DNA of 64,000 bases from Auanema rhodensis (Eukaryota > Nematoda > Chromadorea > Rhabditida > Rhabditidae), in NCBI GenBank assembly GCA_964057225.1, contig CAXKVF010000076.1, positions 1-64,000 of the forward strand, read 5' to 3'. The notes below the pieces were generated by a model that was not told the DNA's origin, made no database searches, and was given only the letters and a program-made list of their open reading frames with translations. The position numbers were made by a program, and so were the translations under genes. Below are positions 23,501-37,828 of the stretch, one piece after another. The stretch's first letter is position 1. The number at the start of each line of letters is the position of its first letter.

Positions 23501-26215
23501 TCCCCATGTCCATATTAGTCTAAAAACAAATTTTTATTGATATTGGTTCATGGTAACCATGACTTTGAAATTTACGTGAACTTTAATTTATGCTAATTAA
23601 ATGTACACGTGATGTGCACTTGGTATGTAACTCGCTTCACGTGAAAGATAAAGAGATGCGGTTTTCAAAATTAGATTCCCCATGTCCATATTAGTCTAAA
23701 AACAAATTTTTATTGATATTAGTTCATGGTAACCATGACTTTGAAATTTACGTGAACTTTAATTTATGCTAATTAAATGTACACGTGATGTGCACTTGGT
23801 ATGTAACTCGCTTCACGTGAAAGATAAAGAGATGCGGTTTTCAAAATTAGATTCCCCATGTCCATATTAGTCTAAAAACAAATTTTTATTGATATTGGTT
23901 CATGGTAACCATGACTTTGAAATTTACGTGAACTTTAATTTATGCTAATTAAATGTACACGTGATGTGCACTTGGTATGTAACTCGCTTCACGTGAAAGA
24001 TAAAGAGATATGGTTTTCAAAATTAGATTCCCCATGTCCATATTAGTCTAAAAACAAATTTTTATTGATATTGCTTCATGGTAACCATGACTTTGAAATT
24101 TACGTGAACTTTAATTTATGCTAATTAAATGTACACGTGATGTGCACTTGGTATGTAACTCGCTTCACGTGAAAGATAAAGAGATGCGGTTTTCAAAATT
24201 AGATTCTCCATGTCCATATTAGTCTAAAAACAAATTTTTATTGATATTGCTTCATGGTAACCATGACTTTGAAATTTACGTGAACTTTAATTTATGCTAA
24301 TTAATTGTACACGTGATGTGCACTTGGTATGTAACTCGCTTCACGTGAAAGATAAAGAGATGCGGTTTTCAAAATTAGATTCCCCATGTCCATATTAGTC
24401 TAAAAACAAATTTTTATTGATATTGGTGCATGGTAACCATGACTTTGAAATTTACGTGAACTTTAATTTATGCTAATTAAATGTACACGTGATGTGCACT
24501 TGGTATGTAACTCGCTTCACGTGAAAGATAAAGAGATGCGGTTTTCAAAATTAGATTCCCCATGTCCATATTAGTCTAAAAACAAATTTTTATTGATATT
24601 GCTTCATGGTAACCATGACTTTGAAATTTACGTGAACTTTAATTTATGCTAATTAAATGTACACGTGATGTGCACTTGGTATGTAACTCGCTTCACGTGA
24701 AAGATAAAGAGATGCGGTTTTCAAAATTAGATTCCCCATGTCCATATTAGTCTAAAAACAAATTTTTATTGATATTGGTTCATGGTAACCATGACTTTGA
24801 AATTTACGTGAACTTTAATTTATGCTAATTAAATGTACACGTGATGTGCACTTGGTATGTAACTCGCTTCACGTGAAAGATAAAGAGATGCGGTTTTCAA
24901 AATTAGATTCTCCATGTCCATATTAGTCTAAAAACAAATTTTTATTGATATTGGTTCATGGTAACCATGACTTTGAAATTTACGTGAACTTTAATTTATG
25001 CTAATTAAATGTACACGTGATGTGCACTTGGTATGTAACTCGCTTCACGTGAAAGATAAAGAGATGCGGTTTTCAAAATTAGATTCCCCATGTCCATATT
25101 AGTCTAAAAACAAATTTTTATTGATATTGGTGCATGGTAACCATGACTTTGAAATTTACGTGAACTTTAATTTATGCTAATTAAATGTACACGTGATGTG
25201 CACTTGGTATGTAACTCGCTTCACGTGAAAGATAAAGAGATGTGGTTTTCAAAATTAGATTCCCCATGTCCATATTAGTCTAAAAACAAATTTTTATTGA
25301 TATTGGTTCATGGTAACCATGACTTTGAAATTTACGTGAACTTTAATTTATGCTAATTAAATGTACACGTGATGTGCACTTGGTATGTAACTCGCTTCAC
25401 GTGAAAGATGAAGAGATGCGGTTTTCAAAATTAGATTCCCCATGTCCATATTAGTCTAAAAACAAATTTTTATTGATATTGGTTCATGGTAACCATGACT
25501 TTGAAATTTACGTGAACTTTAATTTATGCTAATTAAATGTACACGTGATGTGCACTTGGTATGTAACTCGCTTCACGTGAAAGATAAAGAGATGCGGTTT
25601 TCAAAATTAGATTCCCCATGTCCATATTAGTCTAAAAACAAATTTTTATTGATATTGGTGAATGGTAACCATGACTTTGAAATTTACGTGAACTTTAATT
25701 TATGCTAATTAAATGTACACGTGATGTGCACTTGGTATGTAACTCGCTTCACGAGAAAGATAAAGAGATGCGGTTTTCAAAATTAGATTCCCCATGTCCA
25801 TATTAGTCTAAAAACAAATTTTTATTGATATTAGTTCATGGTAACCATGACTTTGAAATTTACGTGAACTTTAATTTATGCTAATTAAATGTACACGTGA
25901 TGTGCACTTGGTATGTAACTCGCTTCACGTGAAAGATAAAGAGATGCGGTTTTCAAAATTAGATTCCCCATGTCCATATTAGTCTAAAAACAAATTTTTA
26001 TTGATATTGGTTCATGGTAACCATGACTTTGAAATTTACGTGAACTTTAATTTATGCTAATTAAATGTACACGTGATGTGCACTTGGTATGTAACTCGCT
26101 TCACGTGAAAGATAAAGAGATGTGGTTTTCAAAATTAGATTCCCCATGTCCATATTAGTCTAAAAACAAATTTTTATTGATATTGCTTCATGGTAACCAT
26201 GACTTTGAAATTTAC
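20584..26215 (+). repeat. Tandem pair of 16-monomer (2816-bp) higher-order repeats
   Basis: Copy 1 is 20584-23399 and copy 2 is 23400-26215, directly adjacent. All sixteen units match in subtype order: AACATT; AGTTCAT; plain; ATATGG+GCTTCAT; CTCC+GCTTCAT; TTAATTG+GGTGCAT; GCTTCAT; plain; CTCC; GGTGCAT; ATGTGG; GATG; GGTGAAT; CACGAGA+AGTTCAT; plain; ATGTGG+GCTTCAT. Rare shared marks such as ATATGG (21191, 24007) and CACGAGA (22935, 25751) lie exactly 2816 bp apart. I saw no diagnostic difference between the copies, so the duplication is recent or recently homogenised. The unit following copy 2 lacks AACATT, which marks the boundary. Confidence 0.92.
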
Positions 26216-29200
26216 GTGAACTTTAATTTATGCTAATTAAATGTACACGTGATGTGCACTTGGTATGTAACTCGCTTCACGTGAAAGATAAAGAGATGCG
26301 GTTTTCAAAATTAGATTCCCCATGTCCATATTAGTCTAAAAACAAATTTTTATTGATATTGGTTCATGGTAACCATGACTTTGAAATTTACGTGAACTTT
26401 AATTTATGCTAATTAAATGTACACGTGATGTGCACTTGGTATGTAACTCGCTTCACGTGAAAGATAAAGAGATGCGGTTTTCAAAATTAGATTCCCCATG
26501 TCCATATTAGTCTAAAAACAAATTTTTATTGATATTGGTTCATGGTAACCATGACTTTGAAATTTACGTGAACTTTAATTTATGCTAATTAAATGTACAC
26601 GTGATGTGCACTTGGTATGTAACTCGCTTCACGTGAAAGATAAAGAGATGCGGTTTTCAAAATTAGATTCCCCATGTCCATATTAGTCTAAAAACAAATT
26701 TTTATTGATATTGGTGCGTGGTAACCATGACTTTGAAATTTACGTGAACTTTAATTTATGCTAATTAAATGTACACGTGATGTGCACTTGGTATGTAACT
26801 CGCTTCACGTGAAAGATAAAGAGATGCGGTTTTCAAAATTAGATTCCCCATGTCCATATTAGTCTAAAAACAAATTTTTATTGATATTGGTGAATGGTAA
26901 CCATGACTTTGAAATTTACGTGAACTTTAATTTATGCTAATTAAATGTACACGTGATGTGCACTTGGTATGTAACTCGCTTCACGTGAAAGATGAAGAGA
27001 TGCGGTTTTCAAAATTAGATTCCTCATGTCCATATTAGTCTAAAAACAAATTTTTATTGATATTGGTTCATGGTAACCATGACTTTGAAATTTACGTGAA
27101 CTTTAATTTATGCTAATTAAATGTACACGTGATGTGCACTTGGTATGTAACTCGCTTCACGTGAAAGATAAAGAGATGTGGTTTTCAAAATTAGATTCCC
27201 CATGTCCATATTAGTCTAAAAACAAATTTTTATTGATATTGGTGCATGGTAACCATGACTTTGAAATTTACGTGAACTTTAATTTATGCTAATTAAATGT
27301 ACACGTGATGTGCACTTGGTATGTAACTCGCTTCACGTGAAAGATAAAGAGATGTGGTTTCCAAAATTAGATTCCCCATGTCCATATTAGTCTAAAAACA
27401 AATTTTTATTGATATTGGTGCATGGTAACCATGACTTTGAAATTTACGTGAACTTTAATTTATGCTAATTAAATGTACACGTGATGTGCACTTGGTATGT
27501 AACTCGCTTCACGTGAAAGATAAAGAGATGCGGTTTTCAAAATTAGATTCCCCATGTCCATATTAGTCTAAAAACAAATTTTTATTGATATTGGTTCATG
27601 GTAACCATGACTTTGAAATTTACGTGAACTTTAATTTATGCTAATTAAATGTACACGTGATGTGCACTTGGTATGTAACTCGCTTCACGTGAAAGATAAA
27701 GAGATGCGGTTTTCAAAATTAGATTCCCCATGTCCATATTAGTCTAAAAACAAATTTTTATTGATATTAGTTCATGGTAACCATGACTTTGAAATTTACG
27801 TGAACTTTAATTTATGCTAATTAAATGTACACGTGATGTGCACTTGGTATGTAACTCGCTTCACGTGAAAGATAAAGAGATGCGGTTTTCAAAATTAGAT
27901 TCCCCATGTCCATATTAGTCTAAAAACAAATTTTTATTGATATTGGTGCATGGTAACCATGACTTTGAAATTTACGTGAACTTTAATTTATGCTAATTAA
28001 ATGTACACGTGATGTGCACTTGGTATGTAACTCGCTTCACGTGAAAGATAAAGAGATGCGGTTTTCAAAATTAGATTCCCCATGTCCATATTAGTCTAAA
28101 AACAAATTTTTATTGATATTAGTTCATGGTAACCATGACTTTGAAATTTACGTGAACTTTAATTTATGCTAATTAAATGTACACGTGATGTGCACTTGGT
28201 ATGTAACTCGCTTCACGTGAAAGATAAAGAGATGCGGTTTTCAAAATTAGATTCCCCATGTCCATATTAGTCTAAAAACAAATTTTTATTGATATTGGTT
28301 CATGGTAACCATGACTTTGAAATTTACGTGAACTTTAATTTATGCTAATTAAATGTACACGTGATGTGCACTTGGTATGTAACTCGCTTCACGTGAAAGA
28401 TAAAGAGATGTGGTTTTCAAAATTAGATTCCCCATGTCCATATTAGTCTAAAAACAAATTTTTATTGATATTGCTTCATGGTAACCATGACTTTGAAATT
28501 TACGTGAACTTTAATTTATGCTAATTAAATGTACACGTGATGTGCACTTGGTATGTAACTCGCTTCACGTGAAAGATAAAGAGATGTGGTTTTCAAAATT
28601 AGATTCCCCATGTCCATATTAGTCTAAAAACAAATTTTTATTGATATTGCTTCATGGTAACCATGACTTTGAAATTTACGTGAACTTTAATTTATGCTAA
28701 TTAATTGTACACGTGATGTGCACTTGGTATGTAACTCGCTTCACGTGAAAGATAAAGAGATGCGGTTTTCAAAATTAGATTCCCCATGTCCATATTAGTC
28801 TAAAAACAAATTTTTATTGATATTGCTTCATGGTAACCATGACTTTGAAATTTACGTGAACTTTAATTTATGCTAATTAAATGTACACGTGATGTGCACT
28901 TGGTATGTAACTCGCTTCACGTGAAAGATAAAGAGATGCGGTTTTCAAAATTAGATTCCCCATGTCCATATTAGTCTAAAAACAAATTTTTATTGATATT
29001 GGTTCATGGTAACCATGACTTTGAAATTTACGTGAACTTTAATTTATGCTAATTAAATGTACACGTGATGTGCACTTGGTATGTAACTCGCTTCACGTGA
29101 AAGATAAAGAGATGCGGTTTTCAAAATTAGATTCCCCATGTCCATATTAGTCTAAAAACAAATTTTTATTGATATTGGTTCATGGTAACCATGACTTTGA

Positions 29201-30439
29201 AATTTACGTGAACTTTAATTCATGCTAATTAAATGTACACGTGATGTGCACTTGGTATGTAACTCGCTTCACGTCAAAGATAAAGAGATGTGGTTTTCAA
29301 AATTAGATTCTCCATGTCCATATTAGTCTAAAAACAAATTTTTATTGATATTGCTTCATGGTAACCATGACTTTGAAATTTACGTGAACTTTAATTTATG
29401 CTAATTAATTGTACACGTGATGTGCACTTGGTATGTAACTCGCTTCACGTGGAAGATAAAGAGATGCGGTTTTCAAAATTAGATTCCCCATGTCCATATT
29501 AGTCTAAAAACAAATTTTTATTGATATTGGTGCATGGTAACCATGACTTTGAAATTTACGTGAACTTTAATTTATGCTAATTAAATGTACACGTGATGTG
29601 CACTTGGTATGTAACTCGCTTCACGTGAAAGATAAAGAGATGCGGTTTTCAAAATTAGATTCCCCATGTCCATATTAGTCTAAAAACAAATTTTTATTGA
29701 TATTGGTTCATGGTAACCATGACTTTGAAATTTACGTGAACTTTAATTTATGCTAATTAAATGTACACGTGATGTGCACTTGGTATGTAACTCGCTTCAC
29801 GTAAAAGATAAAGAGATGCGGTTTTCAAAATTAGATTCCCCATGTCCATATTAGTCTAAAAACAAATTTTTATTGATATTGGTGCATGGTAACCATGACT
29901 TTGAAATTTACGTGAACTTTAATTTATGCTAATTAAATATACACGTGATGTGCACTTGGTATGTAACTCGCTTCACGTGAAAGATAAAGAGATGCGGTTT
30001 TCAAAATTAGATTCCCCATGTCCATACTAGTCTAAAAACAAATTTTTATTGATATTGGTTCATGGTAACCATGACTTTGAAATTTACGTGAACTTTAATT
30101 TATGCTAATTAAATGTACACGTGATGTGCACTTGGTATGTAACTCGCTTCACGTGAAAGATAAAGAGATGCGGTTTTCAAAATTAGATTCCCCATGTCCA
30201 TATTAGTCTAAAAACAAATTTTTATTGATATTGGTTCATGGTAACCATGACTTTGAAATTTACGTGAACTTTAATTTATGCTAATTAAATGTACACGTGA
30301 TGTGCACTTGGTATGTAACTCGCTTCACGTGAAAGATAAAGAGATGCGGTTTTCAAAATTAGATTCCCCATGTCCATATTAGTCTAAAAACAAATTTTTA
30401 TTGATATTGGTGCATGGTAACCATGACTTTGAAATTTAC

Positions 30440-30614
30440 GTGAACTTTAATTTATGCTAATTAAATGTACACGTGATGTGCACTTGGTATGTAACTCGCT
30501 TCACGTGAAAGATAAAGAGATGTGGTTTTCAAAATTAGATTCCCCATGTCCATATTAGTCTAAAAACAAATTTTATTGATATTGCTTCATGGTAACCATG
30601 ACTTTGAAATTTAC
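30440..30614 (+). repeat. 175-bp monomer with 1-bp T-run deletion (first of three)
   Basis: The T5 run at monomer positions 132-136 has four Ts (30571-30574), shortening this unit to 175 bp. It also carries ATGTGG and GCTTCAT. The two other 175-bp units (30967-31141 and 34486-34660) have the same deletion, the same ATGTGG and GCTTC marks, plus GATAACC, so all three probably descend from one deletion event. Confidence 0.93.
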
Positions 30615-30966
30615 GTGAACTTTAATTTATGCTAATTAAATGTACACGTGATGTGCACTTGGTATGTAACTCGCTTCACGTGAAAGATAAAGAGATGCGG
30701 TTTTCAAAATTAGATTCCCCATGTCCATATTAGTCTAAAAACAAATTTTTATTGATATTAGTTCATGGTAACCATGACTTTGAAATTTACGTGAACTTTA
30801 ATTTATGCTAATTAAATGTACACGTGATGTGCACTTGGTATGTAACTCGCTTCACGTGAAAGATAAAGAGATGCGGTTTTCAAAATTAGATTCCCCATGT
30901 CCATATTAGTCTAAAAACAAATTTTTATTGATATTGGTTCATGGTAACCATGACTTTGAAATTTAC

Positions 30967-33900
30967 GTGAACTTTAATTTATGCTAATTAAATGTACACG
31001 TGATGTGCACTTGGTATGTAACTCGCTTCACGTGAAAGATAAAGAGATGTGGTTTTCAAAATTAGATTCCCCATGTCCATATTAGTCTAAAAACAAATTT
31101 TATTGATATTGCTTCATGATAACCATGACTTTGAAATTTACGTGAACTTTAATTTATGCTAATTAATTGTACACGTGATGTGCACTTGGTATGTAACTCG
31201 CTTCACGTGAAAGATAAAGAGATGCGGTTTTCAAAATTAGATTCCCCATGTCCATATTAGTCTAAAAACAAATTTTTATTGATATTGGTTCATGGTAACC
31301 ATGACTTTGAAATTTACGTGAACTTTAATTTATGCTAATTAAATGTACACGTGATGTGCACTTGGTATGTAACTCGCTTCACGTGAAAGATAAAGAGATG
31401 CGGTTTTCAAAATTAGATTCCCCATGTCCATATTAGTCTAAAAACAAATTTTTATTGATATTAGTTCATGGTAACCATGACTTTGAAATTTACGTGAACT
31501 TTAATTTATGCTAATTAAATGTACACGTGATGTGCACTTGGTATGTAACTCGCTTCACGTGAAAGATAAAGAGATGCGGTTTTCAAAATTAGATTCCCCA
31601 TGTCCATATTAGTCTAAAAACAAATTTTTATTGATATTGGTTCATGGTAACCATGACTTTGAAATTTACGTGAACTTTAATTTATGCTAATTAAATGTAC
31701 ACGTGATGTGCACTTGGTATGTAACTCGCTTCACGTGAAAGATAAAGAGATGTGGTTTTCAAAATTAGATTCCCCATGTCCATATTAGTCTAAAAACAAA
31801 TTTTTATTGATATTGCTTCATGGTAACCATGACTTTGAAATTTACGTGAACTTTAATTTATGCTAATTAATTGTACACGTGATGTGCACTTGGTATGTAA
31901 CTCGCTTCACGTGAAAGATAAAGAGATGCGGTTTTCAAAATTAGATTCCCCATGTCCATATTAGTCTAAAAACAAATTTTTATTGATATTGGTGCATGGT
32001 AACCATGACTTTGAAATTTACGTGAACTTTAATTTATGCTAATTAAATGTACACGTGATGTGCACTTGGTATGTAACTCGCTTCACGTGAAAGATGAAGA
32101 GATGCGGTTTTCAAAATTAGATTCCCCATGTCCATATTAGTCTAAAAACAAATTTTTATTGATATTGGTTCATGGTAACCATGACTTTGAAATTTACGTG
32201 AACTTTAATTTATGCTAATTAAATGTACACGTGATGTGCACTTGGTATGTAACTCGCTTCACGTGAAAGATAAAGAGATGCGGTTTTCAAAATTAGATTC
32301 CCCATGTCCATATTAGTCTAAAAACAAATTTTTATTGATATTGGTGCATGGTAACCATGACTTTGAAATTTACGTGAACTTTAATTTATGCTAATTAAAT
32401 GTACACGTGATGTGCACTTGGTATGTAACTCGCTTCACGTGAAAGATAAAGAGATGCGGTTTTCAAAATTAGATTCCCCATGTCCATATTAGTCTAAAAA
32501 CAAATTTTTATTGATATTGGTTCATGGTAACCATGACTTTGAAATTTACGTGAACTTTAATTTATGCTAATTAAATGTACACGTGATGTGCACTTGGTAT
32601 GTAACTCGCTTCACGTGAAAGATAAAGAGATGCGGTTTTCAAAATTAGATTCCCCATGTCCATATTAGTCTAAAAACAAATTTTTATTGATATTAGTTCA
32701 TGGTAACCATGACTTTGAAATTTACGTGAACTTTAATTTATGCTAATTAAATGTACACGTGATGTGCACTTGGTATGTAACTCGCTTCACGTGAAAGATA
32801 AAGAGATGCGGTTTTCAAAATTAGATTCCCCATGTCCATATTAGTCTAAAAACAAATTTTTATTGATATTGGTGCATGGTAACCATGACTTTGAAATTTA
32901 CGTCAACTTTAATTTATGCTAATTAAATGTACACGTGATGTGCACTTGGTATGTAACTCGCTTCACGTGAAAGATGAAGAGATGCGGTTTTCAAAATTAG
33001 ATTCCCCATGTCCATATTAGTCTAAAAACAAATTTTTATTGATATTGGTGCATGGTAACCATGACTTTGAAATTTACGTGAACTTTAATTTATGCTAATT
33101 AAATGTACACGTGATGTGCACTTGGTATGTAACTCGCTTCACGTGAAAGATAAAGAGATGCGGTTTTCAAAATTAGATTCCCCATGTCCATATTAGTCTA
33201 AAAACAAATTTTTATTGATATTGGTGCATGGTAACCATGACTTTGAAATTTACGTGAACTTTAATTTATGCTAATTAAATGTACACGTGATGTGCACTTG
33301 GTATGTAACTCGCTTCACGTGAAAGATAAAGAGATGCGGTTTTCAAAATTAGATTCCCCATGTCCATATTAGTCTAAAAACAAATTTTTATTGATATTGG
33401 TTCATGGTAACCATGACTTTGAAATTTACGTGAACTTTAATTTATGCTAATTAAATGTATACGTGATGTGCACTTGGTATGTAACTCGCTTCACGTGAAA
33501 GATAAAGAGATGCGGTTTTCAAAATTAGATTCCCCATGTCCATATTAGTCTAAAAACAAATTTTTATTGATATTGGTTCATGGTAACCATGACTTTGAAA
33601 TTTACGTGAACTTTAATTTATGCTAATTAAATGTACACGTGATGTGCACTTGGTATGTAACTCGCTTCACGTGAAAGATAAAGAGATGCGGTTTTCAAAA
33701 TTAGATTCCCCATGTCCATATTAGTCTAAAAACAAATTTTTATTGATATTGCTTCATGGTAACCATGACTTTGAAATTTACGTGAACTTTAATTTATGCT
33801 AATTAAATGTACACGTGATGTGCACTTGGTATGTAACTCGCTTCACGTGAAAGATAAAGAGATGCGGTTTTCAAAATTAGATTCCTCATGTCTATATTAG

Positions 33901-36900
33901 TCTAAAAACAAATTTTTATTGATATTAGTTCATGGTAACCATGACTTTGAAATTTACGTGAACTTTAATTTATGCTAATTAAATGTACACGTGATGTGCA
34001 CTTGGTATGTAACTCGCTTCACGTGAAAGATAAAGAGATGCGGTTTTCAAAATTAGATTCCCCATGTCCATATTAGTCTAAAAACAAATTTTTATTGATA
34101 TTGGTTCATGGTAACCATGACTTTGAAATTTACGTGAACTTTAATTTATGCTAATTAAATGTACACGTGATGTGCACTTGGTATGTAACTCGCTTCACGT
34201 GAAAGATAAAGAGATGCGGTTTTCAAAATTAGATTCCCCATGTCCATATTAGTCTCAAAACAAATTTTTATTGATATTGCTTCATGGTAACCATGACTTT
34301 GAAATTTACGTGAACTTTAATTTATGCTAATTAAATGTACACGTGATGTGCACTTGGTATGTAACTCGCTTCACGTGAAAGATAAAGAGATGCGGTTTTC
34401 AAAATTAGATTCCCCATGTCCATATTAGTCTAAAAACAAATTTTTATTGATATTGGTGCATGGTAACCATGACTTTGAAATTTACGTGAACTTTAATTTA
34501 TGCTAATTAAATGTACACGTGATGTGCACTTGGTATGTAACTCGCTTCACGTGAAAGATAAAGAGATGTGGTTTTCAAAATTAGATTCCCCATGTCCATA
34601 TTAGTCTAAAAACAAATTTTATTGATATTGCTTCATGATAACCATGACTTTGAAATTTACGTGAACTTTAATTTATGCTAATTAATTGTACACGTGATGT
34701 GCACTTGGTATGTAACTCGCTTCACGTGAAAGATAAAGAGATGCGGTTTTCAAAATTAGATTCCCCATGTCCATATTAGTCTAAAAACAAATTTTTATTG
34801 ATATTGGTTCATGGTAACCATGACTTTGAAATTTACGTGAACTTTAATTTATGCTAATTAAATGTACACGTGATGTGCACTTGGTATGTAACTCGCTTCA
34901 CGTGAAAGATAAAGAGATGCGGTTTTCAAAATTAGATTCCCCATGTCCATATTAGTCTAAAAACAAATTTTTATTGATATTAGTTCATGGTAACCATGAC
35001 TTTGAAATTTACGTGAACTTTAATTTATGCTAATTAAATGTACACGTGATGTGCACTTGGTATGTAACTCGCTTCACGTGAAAGATAAAGAGATGCGGTT
35101 TTCAAAATTAGATTCCCCATGTCCATATTAGTCTAAAAACAAATTTTTATTGATATTGGTTCATGGTAACCATGACTTTGAAATTTACGTGAACTTTAAT
35201 TTATGCTAATTAAATGTACACGTGATGTGCACTTGGTATGTAACTCGCTTCACGTGAAAGATAAAGAGATGTGGTTTTCAAAATTAGATTCCCCATGTCC
35301 ATATTAGTCTAAAAACAAATTTTTATTGATATTGCTTCATGGTAACCATGACTTTGAAATTTACGTGAACTTTAATTTATGCTAATTAATTGTACACGTG
35401 ATGTGCACTTGGTATGTAACTCGCTTCACGTGAAAGATAAAGAGATGCGGTTTTCAAAATTAGATTCCCCATGTCCATATTAGTCTAAAAACAAATTTTT
35501 ATTGATATTGGTGCATGGTAACCATGACTTTGAAATTTACGTGAACTTTAATTTATGCTAATTAAATGTACACGTGATGTGCACTTGGTATGTAACTCGC
35601 TTCACGTGAAAGATGAAGAGATGCGGTTTTCAAAATTAGATTCCCCATGTCCATATTAGTCTAAAAACAAATTTTTATTGATATTGGTTCATGGTAACCA
35701 TGACTTTGAAATTTACGTGAACTTTAATTTATGCTAATTAAATGTACACGTGATGTGCACTTGGTATGTAACTCGCTTCACGTGAAAGATAAAGAGATGC
35801 GGTTTTCAAAATTAGATTCCCCATGTCCATATTAGTCTAAAAACAAATTTTTATTGATATTGGTGCATGGTAACCATGACTTTGAAATTTACGTGAACTT
35901 TAATTTATGCTAATTAAATGTACACGTGATGTGCACTTGGTATGTAACTCGCTTCACGTGAAAGATAAAGAGATGCGGTTTTCAAAATTAGATTCCCCAT
36001 GTCCATATTAGTCTAAAAACAAATTTTTATTGATATTGGTTCATTGTAACCATGACTTTGAAATTTACGTGAACTTTAATTTATGCTAATTAAATGTACA
36101 CGTGATGTGCACTTGGTATGTAACTCGCTTCACGTGAAAGATAAAGAGATGCGGTTTTCAAAATTAGATTCCCCATGTCCATATTAGTCTAAAAACAAAT
36201 TTTTATTGATATTAGTTCATGGTAACCATGACTTTGAAATTTACGTGAACTTTAATTTATGCTAATTAAATGTACACGTGATGTGCACTTGGTATGTAAC
36301 TCGCTTCACGTGAAAGATAAAGAGATGCGGTTTTCAAAATTAGATTCCCCATGTCCATATTAGTCTAAAAACAAATTTTTATTGATATTGGTGCATGGTA
36401 ACCATGACTTTGAAATTTACGTCAACTTTAATTTATGCTAATTAAATGTACACGTGATGTGCACTTGGTATGTAACTCGCTTCACGTGAAAGATGAAGAG
36501 ATGCGGTTTTCAAAATTAGATTCCCCATGTCCATATTAGTCTAAAAACAAATTTTTATTGATATTGGTGCATGGTAACCATGACTTTGAAATTTACGTGA
36601 ACTTTAATTTATGCTAATTAAATGTACACGTGATGTGCACTTGGTATGTAACTCGCTTCACGTGAAAGATAAAGAGATGCGGTTTTCAAAATTAGATTCC
36701 CCATGTCCATATTAGTCTAAAAACAAATTTTTATTGATATTGGTGCATGGTAACCATGACTTTGAAATTTACGTGAACTTTAATTTATGCTAATTAAATG
36801 TACACGTGATGTGCACTTGGTATGTAACTCGCTTCACGTGAAAGATAAAGAGATGCGGTTTTCAAAATTAGATTCCCCATGTCCATATTAGTCTAAAAAC

Positions 36901-37828
36901 AAATTTTTATTGATATTGGTTCATGGTAACCATGACTTTGAAATTTACGTGAACTTTAATTTATGCTAATTAAATGTATACGTGATGTGCACTTGGTATG
37001 TAACTCGCTTCACGTGAAAGATAAAGAGATGCGGTTTTCAAAATTAGATTCCCCATGTCCATATTAGTCTAAAAACAAATTTTTATTGATATTGGTTCAT
37101 GGTAACCATGACTTTGAAATTTACGTGAACTTTAATTTATGCTAATTAAATGTACACGTGATGTGCACTTGGTATGTAACTCGCTTCACGTGAAAGATAA
37201 AGAGATGCGGTTTTCAAAATTAGATTCCCCATGTCCATATTAGTCTAAAAACAAATTTTTATTGATATTGCTTCATGGTAACCATGACTTTGAAATTTAC
37301 GTGAACTTTAATTTATGCTAATTAAATGTACACGTGATGTGCACTTGGTATGTAACTCGCTTCACGTGAAAGATAAAGAGATGCGGTTTTCAAAATTAGA
37401 TTCCTCATGTCTATATTAGTCTAAAAACAAATTTTTATTGATATTAGTTCATGGTAACCATGACTTTGAAATTTACGTGAACTTTAATTTATGCTAATTA
37501 AATGTACACGTGATGTGCACTTGGTATGTAACTCGCTTCACGTGAAAGATAAAGAGATGCGGTTTTCAAAATTAGATTCCCCATGTCCATATTAGTCTAA
37601 AAACAAATTTTTATTGATATTGGTTCATGGTAACCATGACTTTGAAATTTACGTGAACTTTAATTTATGCTAATTAAATGTACACGTGATGTGCACTTGG
37701 TATGTAACTCGCTTCACGTGAAAGATAAAGAGATGCGGTTTTCAAAATTAGATTCCCCATGTCCATATTAGTCTAAAAACAAATTTTTATTGATATTGCT
37801 TCATGGTAACCATGACTTTGAAATTTAC
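30967..37828 (+). repeat. Tandem 20-monomer (3519-bp) duplication, 19 units matching
   Basis: Copy 1 starts at 30967 and copy 2 at 34486. Nineteen successive units match in subtype order, including rare marks at exactly 3519-bp spacing: the T-run deletion with GATAACC (31118/34637), ACGTCAACTT (32902/36421), GTATACGTG (33457/36976) and CCTCATGTCTATATT (33883/37402). The odd period, one less than 20 x 176, arises because each copy contains the 175-bp monomer. The twentieth unit differs (GGTGCAT against GCAGTT). Private later mutations are GTCTCAAAAC at 34252 in copy 1 and TCATTGTAAC at 36042 in copy 2. Confidence 0.92.
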
